A model generated the notes under the pieces. The model made no database searches. It had not been told where the DNA came from and saw only the letters and a list, made by a program, of their open reading frames with translations. From positions 1-6,487 of the forward strand of contig DBBC01000106.1 in the NCBI GenBank assembly GCA_002292025.1: DNA of 6,487 nucleotides, read 5' to 3'. Of the stretch, positions 5,518-6,487 are shown in pieces (position 1 is the stretch's first letter; the number at the start of each line of letters is the position of its first letter). The DNA comes from Firmicutes bacterium UBA994. GTDB taxonomy: Bacteria > Bacillota > UBA994. The position numbers and the translations under genes are program-made.

Positions 5518-5886
5518 ATGCGCTACAATGACCGTGAGCCCATCTACTTGCAGATCATACACGAAATAAAGCGGCAAGTGGCTCTGGGCGAGTTAACTGC
5601 CGGCATGCAAGTACCAACCATTAAAGAACAGGCAGCTATCATGCGGGTCAATCCCAACACCGTAGCGCGAGTGTATGCCGTACTCGAGCAAGAGGGTGTA
5701 CTTACTAAGCAAAAAGGTTTGGGCACGTTTGTCAGTACGAGCACCAGCTTGGCAGAAAGTCTAAAACGTGAGCTGGCGGAAACTACCGCGATGCGGTTTG
5801 CGAGTGAAATGGTCAGCCTTGGGTTTAGCGCACGCGAGATCCAGGAGCATGTCCACCACTTCTTAGCCCACCATAAGTTAAGTTAG
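5518..5886 (+). CDS. GntR family transcriptional regulator, YtrA subfamily
   Basis: A 122-residue DNA-binding protein. The N-terminal winged helix-turn-helix spans about residues 8-73: PIYLQIIHEIKRQVALGEL, then VPTIKEQAAIMRVNPNTVAR (32-51), VYAVLEQEGVL and the wing GLGTFVS (67-73). VNPNTV...Y..LE.EG is the typical GntR recognition helix region. The C-terminal part is only about 50 residues, mostly helical, as in the YtrA subfamily that lacks a large effector domain and usually represses adjacent ABC transporter genes. GGGGAGGTGA (5501-5510) precedes the ATG by seven bases. It lies 59 bases after the permease and 34 before a YtrB-like ATPase, the classical YtrA-YtrB order. No clear promoter was seen in the 59-base gap, so it may be read from upstream. 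Its candidate operator is at 2259-2286. Confidence 0.93.
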   Translation: MRYNDREPIYLQIIHEIKRQVALGELTAGMQVPTIKEQAAIMRVNPNTVARVYAVLEQEGVLTKQKGLGTFVSTSTSLAESLKRELAETTAMRFASEMVSLGFSAREIQEHVHHFLAHHKLS

Positions 5887-5920
5887 GACTATCGTCTAAT
5901 ACAACAAAGGAGTGAGTTTT

Positions 5921-6487
5921 GTGAATGATGTTCTTGTAGCTTCAAACCTTGTCAAGCGTTTTGGTGCGGTGACTGCCCTGAACGGAGTCAATTGCCGCTT
6001 TCAGCGCGGGAAAATCTACGGTTTGCTTGGCCCCAATGCCAGCGGCAAGACGACGTTTCTTAAGATTTGTGCTGCCCTTACGAAGCTATATCAGGGGCAG
6101 GTTCTGATCGACGGCGTGAAACCAGGGCTCACCACCAAGGCAAAAGTGGCCTACTTACCTGACGCCGACTACTTTCTCGATTGGATGACCGTTGGCGATG
6201 CTGTCGACTTTTTCAACGACTTTTTCAGCGACTTTGACCGCGACAAAGCACAGCACCTCCTAAGCGAACTCGAGCTAGAGAAGCGCACTATGATTTCGAC
6301 TCTGTCCAAGGGCATGAAGGCACGCCTTAAACTGGCGGTAGTGCTTTCGCGCCGCGCACGTCTCTTCTTGTTGGACGAAGCCTTTGACGGCGTTGACCCC
6401 GTGACGCGCGAGAAGATTATCGAGATAATTCTCGACACCTTTGACCAAGACAGCACCATTGTCTTGGCTACACACCACATTGACTAC
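5921..6487 (+). CDS. YtrB-like ABC transporter ATP-binding protein (partial, C-terminus outside window)
   Basis: The first 189 residues are present and the frame is open to the window end. Start is GTG 5921, with AAAGGAG (5906-5912) eight bases upstream. The ATG at 5925 is out of frame. Motifs: Walker A GPNASGKTT (37-45), signature LSKGM (128-132) in place of LSGGQ, Walker B LFLLDE (148-153), D-loop GVDP (157-160) and switch His185. The usual Q-loop Gln is replaced by Asp81 in YLPDADYF, and Pro after the Walker B Glu is Ala154. The YLPD and LSKGM forms are typical of the YtrB-like branch that goes with YtrA repressors. Permease genes would be expected just downstream. It is translationally close to the GntR gene (34-base gap), so the two are very likely one operon. 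Role: probably antibiotic or envelope-stress related export, by family only. Confidence 0.9.
   Translation, partial: MNDVLVASNLVKRFGAVTALNGVNCRFQRGKIYGLLGPNASGKTTFLKICAALTKLYQGQVLIDGVKPGLTTKAKVAYLPDADYFLDWMTVGDAVDFFNDFFSDFDRDKAQHLLSELELEKRTMISTLSKGMKARLKLAVVLSRRARLFLLDEAFDGVDPVTREKIIEIILDTFDQDSTIVLATHHIDY

Noticed and set aside
6169..6480. 103-residue minus-strand open frame at the window end
   Set aside because: It is antisense to the YtrB-like ATPase, which carries the Walker and signature motifs.

Overview
The window looks like chromosomal DNA from a Gram-positive, low-to-mid G+C bacterium, most likely a clostridial or related Bacillota lineage. The reasons are strong AGGAGG-type ribosome binding sites before nearly every gene, a YtrA-type GntR regulator paired with a YtrB-like ABC ATPase, a DUF418 protein, a DUF3147 protein, and a short palindromic repeat of a kind I recall from clostridial genomes. 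No rRNA, tRNA, CRISPR array, transposase or phage gene was seen.

Layout. Positions 1-621 (minus strand) hold a queuosine-precursor transporter of the YhhQ/COG1738 family, cut at its C-terminus by the window edge. Upstream of it on the same strand (757-1068, with a probable original start at 1103) is a small DUF3147 membrane protein whose first codons appear to be out of frame by one base. A sigma-A-like promoter (1150-1178, minus) serves this pair. Divergently, 1253-2179 encodes an AEC-family (auxin efflux carrier) permease, preceded by an extended -10 promoter and ending inside a perfect 59-nt palindrome that can act as a terminator.

The 297-base gap 2180-2476 is dense with signals. It holds the palindrome, a TTGACA promoter, a 13-bp-arm inverted repeat overlapping the -10 region (a likely operator), and a strong ribosome binding site followed only by Met-Arg-stop. 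The surroundings of that stub resemble the start of the GntR gene further downstream. Then come a DUF418 membrane protein (2477-3724), a second copy of the palindromic repeat unit just before the next ribosome binding site, a DrrA-like ABC ATPase (3783-4730) and its overlapping ABC-2 permease (4727-5458). After these come a YtrA-type GntR repressor (5518-5886) and the start of a second, divergent ABC ATPase (5921 to the window end), which is YtrB-like.

How they may work together (inference). All genes from 2477 onward lie on the plus strand with short gaps, and the only clear promoter-operator is at 2237-2286. They may therefore form one regulated unit for envelope stress or for export of a hydrophobic or antimicrobial compound, with the GntR protein as its ligand-responsive repressor. 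The most notable observations are the operator with its regulator-like start-codon relic, the palindromic repeats at two gene boundaries, the single-base frame break in the DUF3147 gene, and the unusual ATPase motifs of the last gene. Nothing here is clearly a wholly new system.
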